The position numbers and the translations under genes are program-made. This document shows positions 1 through 6,844 of a DNA stretch of 7,738 bases, piece after piece. The stretch is taken from positions 1 to 7,738 of the forward strand of contig JAISYW010000109.1 in NCBI GenBank assembly GCA_031269645.1. Reading direction: 5' to 3'. The stretch is from Holosporaceae bacterium (lineage in GTDB: Bacteria > Pseudomonadota > Alphaproteobacteria > UBA3830). How positions within the stretch are numbered: position 1 is the first letter of the stretch; the number at the start of each line of letters is the position of its first letter. The notes beneath the pieces are model-generated. The model was not told the origin of the DNA. It saw only the letters and a list, made by a program, of their open reading frames with translations, and ran no database searches.

Positions 1-437
1 AAGAAACCGTGTTGCGCAAAGCCGCCGAGTTGGAAAACATTCGAAAAAGAACAGAAAAAGAAAAAGAAGAGGCGATTAAGTATTCAAATGGTAAATTCGC
101 AAAAGATTTGCTTAGCATAGCCGATAATTTCGAAAGAGTTATGGAAAATTCTGCCTCAATTAAAGATAAAACCGCAAATGATACTAGTTTAAAAGCATTG
201 TTAGATGGCGTATTGCTTTGTAAAAAAGAATTGCTCTCTATCTTTAAAAAACATGGGATTTTTCAGATAGAAATATCTGACGGCGCCACATTTGATCCGC
301 AATGCCATCAAGCCATGTGTGAAGTGAATAGTTCGGATCATGATGAAGGAACAATAATACAAGTTCTTCAAATGGGATATATGCATTATGACAGGTTATT
401 GCGTCCCGCAATGGTCACCGTATCCAAAAAGGCATGA
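1..437 (+). CDS. grpE: GrpE, nucleotide exchange factor for DnaK (5' end missing)
   Basis: GrpE is the cytoplasmic co-chaperone that drives ADP release from DnaK. The frame is open to the left edge: codons from base 3 read E-T-V before LRKAAELENIRKRTEKE. The GTG at base 9 is therefore an internal valine and the true start lies outside the window. The visible part begins in the long N-terminal coiled-coil helix (charged K/E/R heptads, roughly the first 25 residues). It continues through KFAKDLLSIADNFERVM into the four-helix region and ends in the C-terminal beta domain. There the family signature is intact: FDPQCHQAM, then DEGTIIQVLQMGY and DRLLRPAMVTVSK. The KFAKDLLSIADN block is typical of Alphaproteobacteria. 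The TGA stop overlaps the next ATG (ATGA), implying translational coupling with the HAD gene. Nothing suggests that it is broken; only the window edge truncates it. Confidence 0.96.
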   Translation, partial: ETVLRKAAELENIRKRTEKEKEEAIKYSNGKFAKDLLSIADNFERVMENSASIKDKTANDTSLKALLDGVLLCKKELLSIFKKHGIFQIEISDGATFDPQCHQAMCEVNSSDHDEGTIIQVLQMGYMHYDRLLRPAMVTVSKKA

Positions 438-973
438 CCCTTGCGTCTAAAAAACCCATTTGCGTCGATCTGGATGGCACCTTAATAAAAGACGACGTTA
501 CGATGGTTGCTGTATGTCTTTATGCAAAAGCCTGCGTTTTTAATATCCTGAAGATAATTTATTGGTTTTTGAGAGGACGAGCTTATCTTAAAGCTATGCT
601 GGCCAAGCGCGTAGATATCAACGTTGCTTCGCTAAATTACAACAAAAAGTTTCTTGACTTTATTATTACTAAGAAAAAAGAAGGATATAAAATTTTTCTT
701 GCGACCGCCTGTAATGAGGGATACGCTAACAAAATCGCCGATTTTTTGAATATTTTTGATGGAGTTTTTGCCAGCGATTTTCGCGTAAATTTAAGAGCTA
801 CCGCCAAAGCTGACGTTTTAGTTGAAGCTTTTGGAGAGAAAGGCTTTATATATGCTGGAAATTCTCGGGACGATATAAAAGTTTGGAATAAGAGCGCCGA
901 ATATATTCTAGTAACGCCATCCAAAAGTGTGCTAAAAAAAATGCATAAGCAAAAATATTTGTTGTTTGCGTAG
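434..973 (+). CDS. HAD-family phosphatase-like protein (stand-alone form of the domain usually fused to UbiA)
   Basis: This is a 179-residue soluble-looking protein with all four HAD motifs. Motif I is VDLDGTL (D12 and D14). Motif II is the threonine in FLATACN (T91). Motif III is a lysine in TAKADVL (K125). Motif IV is AGNSRDD, with Asn143 where many HADs have Asp and with D147 as the likely metal ligand. The order of text (DLDGTLI, a hydrophobic WFLRGRAYLK segment, SLNYN, ASD..NLRATAK, YAGNSRDDIKVW) resembles the N-terminal HAD domain of UbiA-family prenyltransferase fusions, but no prenyltransferase follows. Residues 30-46 form an amphipathic or hydrophobic stretch in the cap region. The ATG overlaps the grpE stop, so it is probably co-translated with grpE, and dciA follows after 19 nt. 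The substrate is unknown; a small phosphorylated metabolite or prenyl phosphate is only a guess. Confidence 0.85.
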   Translation: MTLASKKPICVDLDGTLIKDDVTMVAVCLYAKACVFNILKIIYWFLRGRAYLKAMLAKRVDINVASLNYNKKFLDFIITKKKEGYKIFLATACNEGYANKIADFLNIFDGVFASDFRVNLRATAKADVLVEAFGEKGFIYAGNSRDDIKVWNKSAEYILVTPSKSVLKKMHKQKYLLFA

Positions 974-978
974 TAAAT

Positions 979-984
979 AAGGGA
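979..984 (+). promoter_or_regulatory. Ribosome binding site supporting the GTG start of dciA
   Basis: AAGGGA lies 8 nt before the GTG at 993, a good position for a Shine-Dalgarno sequence. It supports GTG as the start, because no in-frame ATG occurs until about residue 59, well inside the conserved domain. Confidence 0.55.
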
Positions 985-992
985 ATCCGTTT

Positions 993-1322
993 GTGAAAAA
1001 TTCAGTTTCTGCATATGCTATCGGAGAAATTACAGATAATCTGATAAAAAATGTAAAAAACAAACCATCCTATCTTGAAATTTTCGCAAACTGGAAAGCT
1101 GTCGTCGGAGAATATATCGCTTCTGTATGCGTTCCCTACAAGATCGTTAAAGTTCCTTCGAATAAAATGTTAATTTTAAAAGCAAAAAAAGGACATGCGC
1201 TAGAAGTGCAGCATGAATCGTTAAAAATTCTAGAAGCAATCAACACTTTTCTAGGAGAAGTCTACTTTTCTCGAGTACACGTTATACAAACCGATCTAAA
1301 TGACGACCTGATCGACGCGTAA
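993..1322 (+). CDS. dciA: DUF721/DciA family protein (predicted replicative helicase loader)
   Basis: A 109-residue protein consisting almost entirely of a DUF721 domain. DciA proteins of this family interact with the replicative helicase DnaB and help its loading in bacteria that lack DnaC or DnaI. Visible family marks are WKAVVGEYIA (W34, G39), a following VPYKI strand, MLILKAKKGHALEVQHES (about residues 59-76), and the terminal ILEAINTFLGEV block with N84 and G88. The protein is short for an alphaproteobacterial DUF721 member: it starts close to the domain and has only about 20 residues after the INTFLG block. The start is GTG with an AAGGGA ribosome binding site. It is the last gene of the grpE-HAD-dciA group and converges on the glycosyltransferase gene 16 bp away. 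The family call is firm; the helicase role is by family. Confidence 0.82.
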   Translation: MKNSVSAYAIGEITDNLIKNVKNKPSYLEIFANWKAVVGEYIASVCVPYKIVKVPSNKMLILKAKKGHALEVQHESLKILEAINTFLGEVYFSRVHVIQTDLNDDLIDA

Positions 1323-1349
1323 AAGTTCAGATAAGCCTTCAACTTTTAC
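1319..1349. terminator. Candidate bidirectional terminator hairpin between dciA and the glycosyltransferase gene
   Basis: GTAAAAGTT (1319-1327) and AACTTTTAC (1341-1349) form a perfect 9-bp inverted repeat around a 13-nt loop. It spans the two converging stop codons: the TAA of dciA lies in the left arm, and the TGA of the glycosyltransferase gene (1339-1341) overlaps the first base of the right arm. The stem is AT-rich and no long T-tract follows on either strand, so it is not a classical strong intrinsic terminator. Its position is what makes it plausible. Confidence 0.35.
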
Positions 1350-2415
1350 TTTGAGTATTGTTTGTGGCAAAAATTGGCGCATATAATAGGTAATATTTTA
1401 CAAAATCGCGGCTTTTTTTGATTCTGAATAATTCTATACCAAAAATATACCATATTTTTTCTCCATTATTATTCGGAGGTATTTTTATTGATTTTTTTTT
1501 GAAAAACAGAATTTTTTGAAAAACAAAATATGTTTTTATTAAAAAATCATAATATCTTATATTTCTTATTTTAAACTTCTTTCCGACTTTTCGATACCTA
1601 ATTTTAGGTGCATTTTTTTCATTAATTAGCGACGTTAGCCTTTTCAGTAAATCATTAGTAACAAAAAAATCTAAGAATGCCCATCCGTTTTTTCTGCGAA
1701 TTTTCACTGTCATATCCGGAAAATATTTATTCCAAACTCTATGTTGCTCTTTCTGGGATAGCAAAATATTTTGCGGTCCGTTTGTAGAGTATCCGCCGTG
1801 TCTAAAAACCACAAGGAAGTTACTAACATGCACGCTTTTGTAACCTTTGAGTATCATTCTCACAACCAAATCATAGTCGCTAGCGCTTACGAAACTCGTG
1901 TCGAACATACCTTCCTTTATAAGAATATCTTTTTTCATCAATACAGTTTGATGGCAAAAAGGCATTTGTACGAAGAAATTTTCTATTTTTGGACAAATAC
2001 TGCAAACTATTTCTGCATTATGTAATACATAAGCCGAAGCGTAAGAAAACTCTACTTGAGAATTCTCCAAAATTTCCACGCTTTTTTCTATTCCATAATT
2101 ATCACAATAATAATCATCGGAATTCAAAAAAGCTATGTACTTTCCGGTAGATCTAAGAATTCCCTTATTCATGGCATCATAAATTCCAGTATCCGGCTCT
2201 GAGTAATAGGTAATCCATCCTTTTTTTGCATATTCTTTTAGTAGTTTTAAAGTACCATCCGTTGACACTCCGTCGATGATTATATGCTCAATATTCGGAT
2301 AAGTTTGCTTGCATACAGATTCAACGCACTGCCGAAAAAATTTCTCTCTTGTGTGCTCTATCAAATTGTATACAACCGTAATTACCGTTACTTTTGGAAA
2401 ATTAACGAGGGACAT
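1339..2415 (-). CDS. Family 2 glycosyltransferase (surface polysaccharide type)
   Basis: A 358-residue inverting GT-A enzyme that probably transfers a sugar from a nucleotide-sugar donor to a lipid-linked or surface glycan on the cytoplasmic side of the membrane. Residues 8-18 (KVTVITVVYNL) start the Rossmann-like donor domain, IIDGVSTDGT (46-55) is the family motif, and NSDD (98-101) is the metal-binding DXD-type motif. FCHQT (153-157) and SASDYDLVVRM (177-187) carry acceptor-site and catalytic-base features. Residues 235-310 are very basic with hydrophobic stretches, suggesting membrane association. The tail KIWYIFGIELFRIKK (320-334) resembles a short C-terminal element seen on many polysaccharide glycosyltransferases. 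It begins 3 nt after fcl in the same frame, with no well-spaced Shine-Dalgarno, so translational coupling is likely. The donor and acceptor cannot be read from sequence; GDP-fucose is suggested only by the neighbours. Confidence 0.9.
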   Translation of the reverse strand: MSLVNFPKVTVITVVYNLIEHTREKFFRQCVESVCKQTYPNIEHIIIDGVSTDGTLKLLKEYAKKGWITYYSEPDTGIYDAMNKGILRSTGKYIAFLNSDDYYCDNYGIEKSVEILENSQVEFSYASAYVLHNAEIVCSICPKIENFFVQMPFCHQTVLMKKDILIKEGMFDTSFVSASDYDLVVRMILKGYKSVHVSNFLVVFRHGGYSTNGPQNILLSQKEQHRVWNKYFPDMTVKIRRKNGWAFLDFFVTNDLLKRLTSLINEKNAPKIRYRKVGKKFKIRNIRYYDFLIKTYFVFQKILFFKKKSIKIPPNNNGEKIWYIFGIELFRIKKSRDFVKYYLLYAPIFATNNTQSKS

Positions 2416-2418
2416 ATC

Positions 2419-3477
2419 CTATTGCACATACCATTCATATAATTTTTTTACGCCATCTATCAAATGTACTCTTGGTTTCCATCCAAACGACTGAATTTTC
2501 GTGTTGTCCATTAATTTACGCGGAGTTCCGTTTGGCTTGTTAGTATCATACTCAATTGAACCCCGAAATCCAACGATTTCTTTTACTATTTCAAACAGAT
2601 CTTTTAATAAAATATCCGCTCCGGAAGTTATATTTACAAATTCGCCAATATCGTCGTAATTCTTGTTTCTCATTAGATAAACGCAAGCGTCAGCGGAATC
2701 GTCCGAATTCATAAACTCGCGGTACGCTGAACCATTTCCCCAGATAATCACTTTTTCCCGATATGCGCCAAGCGTATTTAAAATGCGTTCTATTTCAATA
2801 TCATTTTGAGATATAACTTCGCTTTGATTAATTCCAAATCCAATAGGACGTCTCTTTAAATCCAATTTTATTCCATCGAAATCATTTTTTTGTAGCAGTT
2901 TTGCCAAATGAAATCGTCGTATTAGCATAGGTAATGCATGACCGGTTTCCATATTAAAATTATCGTTCTCGCCATATAGATTGGTTGGCATAGCTGATAT
3001 GAAATTTGTTCCGTATTGTTGATTATAATATTTACATAGCTTAATGACAGCAATTTTAGAGATTGCATAAGCTTCATTAGTTGATTCTAGCTCAGAAGTA
3101 AGTAAATAGTTCTCTTTCATCGGTTGTTGAGCCAAACGCGGATAAATGCAGCTGGAGCCTAGATTTAGCAGTTTCTTCACACCATATTTGTAGGCTGTAT
3201 GGATAACATTCGCGCCGATCTGCAAATTTTGATAAATAAATTCTGCAGGATAGGTTGAATTTGCAAGAATTCCGCCGACTTTTGCGGCCGCCAGAAAAAC
3301 ATATTCAGGTTTTTCTGTACAAAAAAACTCACGAACGGCATTTTGATCCATTAAATCAAGATCAACAGATGATTTTGTGATGATATTTTCATATCCGTAT
3401 GTTTGAAGACATCTTACAATTGCGGATCCTACAAGGCCACGATGACCGGCGACATATATTTTCGCGCTTTTATGCAC
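2419..3477 (-). CDS. fcl: GDP-L-fucose synthase (GDP-4-keto-6-deoxymannose epimerase/reductase)
   Basis: A cytoplasmic SDR enzyme that epimerises and reduces, with NADPH, the product of Gmd to GDP-L-fucose. The nucleotide-binding GHRGLVG is at residues 11-17. The catalytic set matches the family: S108/S109 and C110 in LGSSCIYP, Y137 and K141 in EAYAISK, and H180 in ETGHALP. C110 and H180 are the acid/base pair of the epimerase, which separates it from the reductase-only RMD enzymes. WGNGSAYREF (246-255) is the substrate-binding arginine block. At 352 residues it is longer than the about 320 of E. coli Fcl because of an insert at about 194-243; longer versions with an insert here exist in other bacteria. 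The start is GTG, 3 nt after the gmd stop in the same frame, with a weak GGGA at 3488-3491. Start at M/V1 leaves only five residues before the first beta strand, so it is well placed. Confidence 0.95.
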   Translation of the reverse strand: MHKSAKIYVAGHRGLVGSAIVRCLQTYGYENIITKSSVDLDLMDQNAVREFFCTEKPEYVFLAAAKVGGILANSTYPAEFIYQNLQIGANVIHTAYKYGVKKLLNLGSSCIYPRLAQQPMKENYLLTSELESTNEAYAISKIAVIKLCKYYNQQYGTNFISAMPTNLYGENDNFNMETGHALPMLIRRFHLAKLLQKNDFDGIKLDLKRRPIGFGINQSEVISQNDIEIERILNTLGAYREKVIIWGNGSAYREFMNSDDSADACVYLMRNKNYDDIGEFVNITSGADILLKDLFEIVKEIVGFRGSIEYDTNKPNGTPRKLMDNTKIQSFGWKPRVHLIDGVKKLYEWYVQ

Positions 3478-3480
3478 GAT

Positions 3481-4569
3481 TTAAATTTCCCGAGAAGGCA
3501 ATTCGATATCCCCTTTTTCTTTGAGTATAAGAAATTTCTGCGCTTCTCTCATGTCTTCTGAAATCATTTCTTTTATCAGCATATTCAAAGTGCATTTTGG
3601 TTTCCAACCTAGTTTCTCGCGCGCTTTAGCTGCGTTTCCCTGCAATAAATCTACTTCTGTAGGACGGAAATATTCTGGATCGATTACTATAAGAACTTTT
3701 CCGGTTGATTTATCTATCCCTTTTTCGTCAACGCCATTTCCGATAAATTCAATATCGATTCCGGCCTCTTTAAATGCCGTAAGACAAAAATCGCGAACGG
3801 TAGTTGTAACTCCGGTAGCAAGGACAAAGTCTTCTGGTGTGTTTTGCTGCAATACCAACCACATGCCTTCCACATAATCTTTCGCATGTCCCCAGTCGCG
3901 TTTGGAATCGAGATTACCTAAATATAATTTTTCTTCTAATCCAAACTTTATTCTGGTGGCGGCGCGCGTAATTTTTTTTGTCACGAACGTCTCTCCGCGA
4001 CGAGGACTCTCATGATTGAATAAAATGCCATTAACGGCGAATATATCGTAAGCTTCCCGATAATTGACCGTAATCCAGTAGCCGTATAATTTCGCGCAGG
4101 CATACGGAGAGCGCGGATAAAACGGTGTTTTTTCGTTTTGGGGAGTTTCCTGAACCAAACCGTAAAGTTCAGACGACGACGCTTGATAAAATTTCGTTTT
4201 CTTTTGCAATTCCAAAATACGCAAAGCTTCTAAAATTCTTAAAGTTCCTAAACCATCGGAATTGGCAGTGTATTCTGGACAATTAAACGAAACTTTTACG
4301 TGCGATTGGGCGGCAAGGTTGTAAATTTCGTCCGGCTGAATTTCTTGAATCAAACGAATCAAACAAGTGGCGTCGGTAAGATCGCCGTAATACAATTTAA
4401 AACGAGAAGATTCCAAATGACAATCTTGATAAATGTGACTAATGCGCTGAGAATTAAAGGATGATGCTCTACGTTTTACTCCATGAACTTCATAGCCTTT
4501 ATTAAGCAAAAATTCCGCCAAATAAGATCCGTCCTGTCCAGTAATTCCTGTAATTAACGCTTTTTTCAT
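3481..4569 (-). CDS. gmd: GDP-mannose 4,6-dehydratase
   Basis: A cytoplasmic extended SDR that converts GDP-D-mannose to GDP-4-keto-6-deoxy-D-mannose, the first step toward GDP-L-fucose. The N-terminal [19 protein letters not shown] (4-22) holds the dinucleotide-binding GxxGxx[14 protein letters not shown] (31-43) is the NADP(H)-binding and tetramer loop typical of the family. S132 and E134 (SSSELYG) with Y156 and K160 (SPYACAK) form the catalytic set; many relatives have Thr where S132 stands. [16 protein letters not shown] (185-200), [20 protein letters not shown] (218-237) and [11 protein letters not shown] (301-311) are further diagnostic blocks. The length of 362 is normal. The ATG has only a weak AGAAAAG upstream. 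It is the first gene of the gmd-fcl-GT2 group, preceded by a 436-bp gap that may carry its promoter. Confidence 0.98.
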   Translation of the reverse strand: MKKALITGITGQDGSYLAEFLLNKGYEVHGVKRRASSFNSQRISHIYQDCHLESSRFKLYYGDLTDATCLIRLIQEIQPDEIYNLAAQSHVKVSFNCPEYTANSDGLGTLRILEALRILELQKKTKFYQASSSELYGLVQETPQNEKTPFYPRSPYACAKLYGYWITVNYREAYDIFAVNGILFNHESPRRGETFVTKKITRAATRIKFGLEEKLYLGNLDSKRDWGHAKDYVEGMWLVLQQNTPEDFVLATGVTTTVRDFCLTAFKEAGIDIEFIGNGVDEKGIDKSTGKVLIVIDPEYFRPTEVDLLQGNAAKAREKLGWKPKCTLNMLIKEMISEDMREAQKFLILKEKGDIELPSREI

Positions 4570-4639
4570 CGATCTTTTCTATTTAAAACCAATACTTTAC
4601 ACTACTTCGTCAATAAATCCGCTTTAATATTTTTTCGAT

Positions 4640-4645
4640 ATTATA
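4640..4645 (-). promoter_or_regulatory. Possible -10 element of a promoter for gmd-fcl-GT2
   Basis: Read on the - strand the bases give TATAAT within TATATAATA, about 70 nt before the gmd ATG. No convincing TTGACA-like -35 occurs at 16-18 nt spacing, and the region is so AT-rich that a chance match is likely. The position just after the decayed ORF and ahead of the first gene of the glycan module is the main argument. Confidence 0.25.
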
Positions 4646-4666
4646 TATGGTAGCTTTTATTTTTTA

Positions 4667-4955
4667 CTAAAGCAATATGAAAAATCGCATTACTAAGTCA
4701 AGTAATTTTTTTTGCACAGTTGCGGCGGCGATGTTGAGCAAATCTTTGGAATTTGTTTCGGTGGTTTTTTCTTCATTTTTCCGAGCCGCAGAGTATCTTT
4801 TCGTATTCTAAGATTTTTGAATCGATAACAATTCTGGTATTTTTGGTTACCGGAATTGGCGATACTCATCCTAGTGTCCTAAACTTTCCAGTAATTCTGC
4901 CGGAGATGTCCTTGGAACCAGCATATCGTTTGGATAGTGGAAGGGAAATTTTGTA
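4667..4955 (-). pseudogene. Decayed small gene, unrecognised (one stop and one frameshift)
   Basis: On the - strand the frame from 4955 reads like a soluble protein: it includes LSKRYAGSKDISGRITGKF, then a TGA at 4868-4866, then VSPIPVTKNTRIVIDSKILE and EKILCGSEK before a TGA at 4775-4773. At that point, inside an A-rich run, a one-base frame change continues into EEKTTETNSKDLLNIAAATV and QKKLLDLVMRFF, ending at TAG 4669-4667. Changing one base in TGA (for example to TGG) and correcting one indel would restore about 96 codons. K/E/D/G-rich composition and A-rich coding strand match the neighbouring - strand genes. An ATG at 5006-5004 overlaps the membrane-protein stop (TAATG) in the first frame, but a TAG at 4958-4956 interrupts it, so the original start is unclear. 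I do not recognise the family. Plus-strand frames through the same bases are also open in part, so the call is tentative. Confidence 0.35.
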
Positions 4956-5005
4956 CTAATCGTTTTGCAAAATATATAGTCCATTAAAACAATAATGCAG
5001 ACCCA

Positions 5006-6841
5006 TTATTTCTCTCGTCGAGTGGTAGTACCATTAAAGCATTCGCGACGCGTGTGATGCACACAAAGAAACGTGAGGATCAATATAGTAATATAGTAAA
5101 TATATCTAAAAATAATCCAAATTACTGGAGGAGAGAACGATGATTTAATTACATAGGCGCCTGGTTCCAGAATAAAAAATTGCTTTGTAGAAACAACGAT
5201 GTTCTTGATAGATTTTGATGCATTGTCCTTGCTGATAACTACAACATTATTCCATGGATGAGGCGCAATATTCACATATAAGGCGGTAGGCTTATCTATA
5301 ATAATATTTTGCTGTCTTTGGGCATGTAAATACCCTATATATTCGGACGAAGAAAAGAGTAAACAACGTTGCAATAGTTTTCCATATTTTTGGTAAAACA
5401 AGTCTTGATTTTCACCGAAAACGCAATAGTGAAAACGACCATAAAAAAAGCCAGATGAATTTGCGCTCAAAAAATCGGAAATGTTTTTGCTTTTGCTAAT
5501 ACGATAAGCATAATCGTCCGTAGAATAACTTCGATAGTGCGTAAAAAATATAATAATTCCACAAAAAAAGAACGTCTCCAAAAAATGCAGAAACGTTTTT
5601 AATCGAATTTCTTTGTACGATGTACAGAGAGGCGCGATGAACGCAAGAGCCATATACATGAACAAGTTGATATATGTTATTAGTCGATACTTAAACTGGA
5701 TTATACTAAACAGACAATACTCCAATCTAGTTGACACACCTACAGAAAAATAGAGAATTAAAAAAGACATGAGCAAACAAACAACGGCCGCGCGAGTGTT
5801 GATTTTTTCTTCCCGGGCGGCGATGTTTCTTTTTCGATAACATTCGGCCAGTAGGAAACATACGCAAAAACCGACAAAGACAGATATTTGTGCATCAAGA
5901 TATGGTACAGTAATTTGCGAAAAATCAAAACAAAGCATACGATAATCGAATGGCAATGGAAAAAGCCTAGTTAGCAAAGAATTAAGCGCTGGATGAAGCG
6001 GTAAGATGAGGGGGGAGGTAAAAGAAACTCTGTGGCCATCTGCTGCGTTAGATGGCAATAAAAAGGCAAGAATAAAATGCAGAATAGACATTAACACAAG
6101 AACAAGTCCGCCGATAAAAATTAACAGATCTTTCTGCGGCGTATTGTTCGTCGTCAGTTTTCGCAGCGAAAAAAATGAGAAAAAAAACACTACAATACTT
6201 GAAAGATAAAAAGTTATCGGATGCGTATTGATGGCCAATGCGTAAAAGAGGCAAGCAATCCAAAAATGACGATAGCATGATTCAATTTTATTAAAATACC
6301 AAAGCAAAATGCGACAAACGGCAATAAAAAGGCATGTGGTAGCAAAATACTCGGCAAGCGCACCGCGTATAAAAAGGTTTTGCATACTATAAATAGAAAA
6401 CACAGACATCATCGACAAAATAGCAGAAGCCCATTTCAATCCACTACGCAAAAATAGCAAGACATAAGACGACCACAACGCTGCAAATGTAGTCAATGCC
6501 AAAATTGTAAACAATGCATATGCAGGACCAAAAATTAGACTTAAATATCCGGAAATTGTATGCAAAGCATTGCCATAATAAATTGGAAAAACGTTATTTA
6601 ACGGGAAACTCCCTTTTTCATAATCTGGTGCGCTTGCTTGTAAGACGTTTGGTGGCAAAAAATGTCGTTTTATTTGTTCGTCATATGCTGCAACGAGATA
6701 TATATTCATTTTTGCATCAGGGGAAGTATAACTTTGCTTAAAAAAAACTTGAGAAAAAATAACAATTGTCAAAAACAATAGAGAGCACGGCACTGTAAAT
6801 TTGTTTTTGCAGATATTGGTGCGGTTGCCCAAAAAATTCAT
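5006..6841 (-). CDS. Polytopic membrane protein, PTPS-related/YfhO-like (predicted GT-C-type glycosyltransferase)
   Basis: A 611-residue inner-membrane protein with roughly 11-12 hydrophobic segments by eye (about 18-35, 93-132, 135-152, 163-182, 192-222, 238-262, 318-333, 350-366, 384-404, 418-434 and 573-594). After the first segment comes SPDAKMNIYLVAAYDEQIK with D42, matching the periplasmic-loop acidic residue of GT-C-like proteins. LFIRGALAEYFA (156-167) matches the RGAxxE block of the PTPS-related membrane domain family, INTHPITFY (204-212) a conserved THP element, and IQFKYRL (381-387) corresponds to the usual QFPWR-like motif. Residues 440-570 form an extracytoplasmic domain before a last membrane helix and a basic tail. 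These proteins are thought to use lipid-linked sugars, but the activity is unproven. It starts 3 nt after the S9 peptidase stop in the same frame, with a weak GAAG at 6848-6851. Family membership is fairly secure; function is inference. Confidence 0.72.
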   Translation of the reverse strand: MNFLGNRTNICKNKFTVPCSLLFLTIVIFSQVFFKQSYTSPDAKMNIYLVAAYDEQIKRHFLPPNVLQASAPDYEKGSFPLNNVFPIYYGNALHTISGYLSLIFGPAYALFTILALTTFAALWSSYVLLFLRSGLKWASAILSMMSVFSIYSMQNLFIRGALAEYFATTCLFIAVCRILLWYFNKIESCYRHFWIACLFYALAINTHPITFYLSSIVVFFFSFFSLRKLTTNNTPQKDLLIFIGGLVLVLMSILHFILAFLLPSNAADGHRVSFTSPLILPLHPALNSLLTRLFPLPFDYRMLCFDFSQITVPYLDAQISVFVGFCVCFLLAECYRKRNIAAREEKINTRAAVVCLLMSFLILYFSVGVSTRLEYCLFSIIQFKYRLITYINLFMYMALAFIAPLCTSYKEIRLKTFLHFLETFFFCGIIIFFTHYRSYSTDDYAYRISKSKNISDFLSANSSGFFYGRFHYCVFGENQDLFYQKYGKLLQRCLLFSSSEYIGYLHAQRQQNIIIDKPTALYVNIAPHPWNNVVVISKDNASKSIKNIVVSTKQFFILEPGAYVIKSSFSPPVIWIIFRYIYYITILILTFLCVHHTRRECFNGTTTRREK

Positions 6842-6844
6842 GAA

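Larger units (their letters stand above)
4570..5005. other. 436-bp gap without an intact gene
   Basis: This stretch separates the membrane-protein gene from gmd. It holds no intact gene that I can defend, no recognisable structural RNA and no strong terminator. Most of it (4667-4955) is better explained as decayed coding text on the - strand, listed separately. The gmd-proximal 100 bp is very AT-rich and may hold a promoter. A 5-bp inverted repeat (CATTA/TAATG, 4982-4997) just after the membrane-protein stop is too weak to call a terminator. Confidence 0.6.

Noticed and set aside
637..1014. Minus-strand 125-codon open frame across the HAD gene
   Set aside because: It lies antisense to a well-supported HAD gene with all motifs present. 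No recognisable protein features were seen.
3521..3877. Plus-strand 118-codon open frame across gmd
   Set aside because: It is antisense to the highly conserved gmd C-terminal region and serine/proline-rich, as expected of a shadow frame.
4608..4613. TTGACG on the - strand as a -35 element for gmd
   Set aside because: No acceptable -10 lies at 16-18 nt; the nearest AT-rich hexamer needs 19-20 nt spacing.
4677..4811. Plus-strand 44-codon ORF starting MKNRITKSSNFFCTVAAAML, resembling a signal peptide
   Set aside because: It has a basic start and a hydrophobic stretch but no clear ribosome binding site and ends soon after. The Ala run is the complement of the AAATV segment read on the - strand. 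It is too short to support.
4866..4868. Possible TGA-as-tryptophan recoding, which would remove the internal stop of the decayed ORF
   Set aside because: TGA is used as the stop for grpE and the GT2 gene, and tryptophan is encoded by TGG in the neighbouring genes. The standard bacterial code applies.
4753..4959. Plus-strand open frame of 68 codons from a TTG
   Set aside because: Composition is rich in F, S, L and P, as expected for the antisense of a K/E/D-rich gene. It has no ribosome binding site, and the opposite strand reads more like protein. It is kept only as an alternative to the decayed - strand gene.
4962..4973. TTTTGCAAAA palindrome in the gap
   Set aside because: This is a 10-bp AT-rich palindrome with no loop and no second copy nearby. 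Chance occurrence is likely in this base composition.
4982..4997. CATTA-AAACAA-TAATG inverted repeat after the membrane-protein stop
   Set aside because: It is only 5 bp, all but one pair A/T, with no T-tract. It is too weak to call a terminator.
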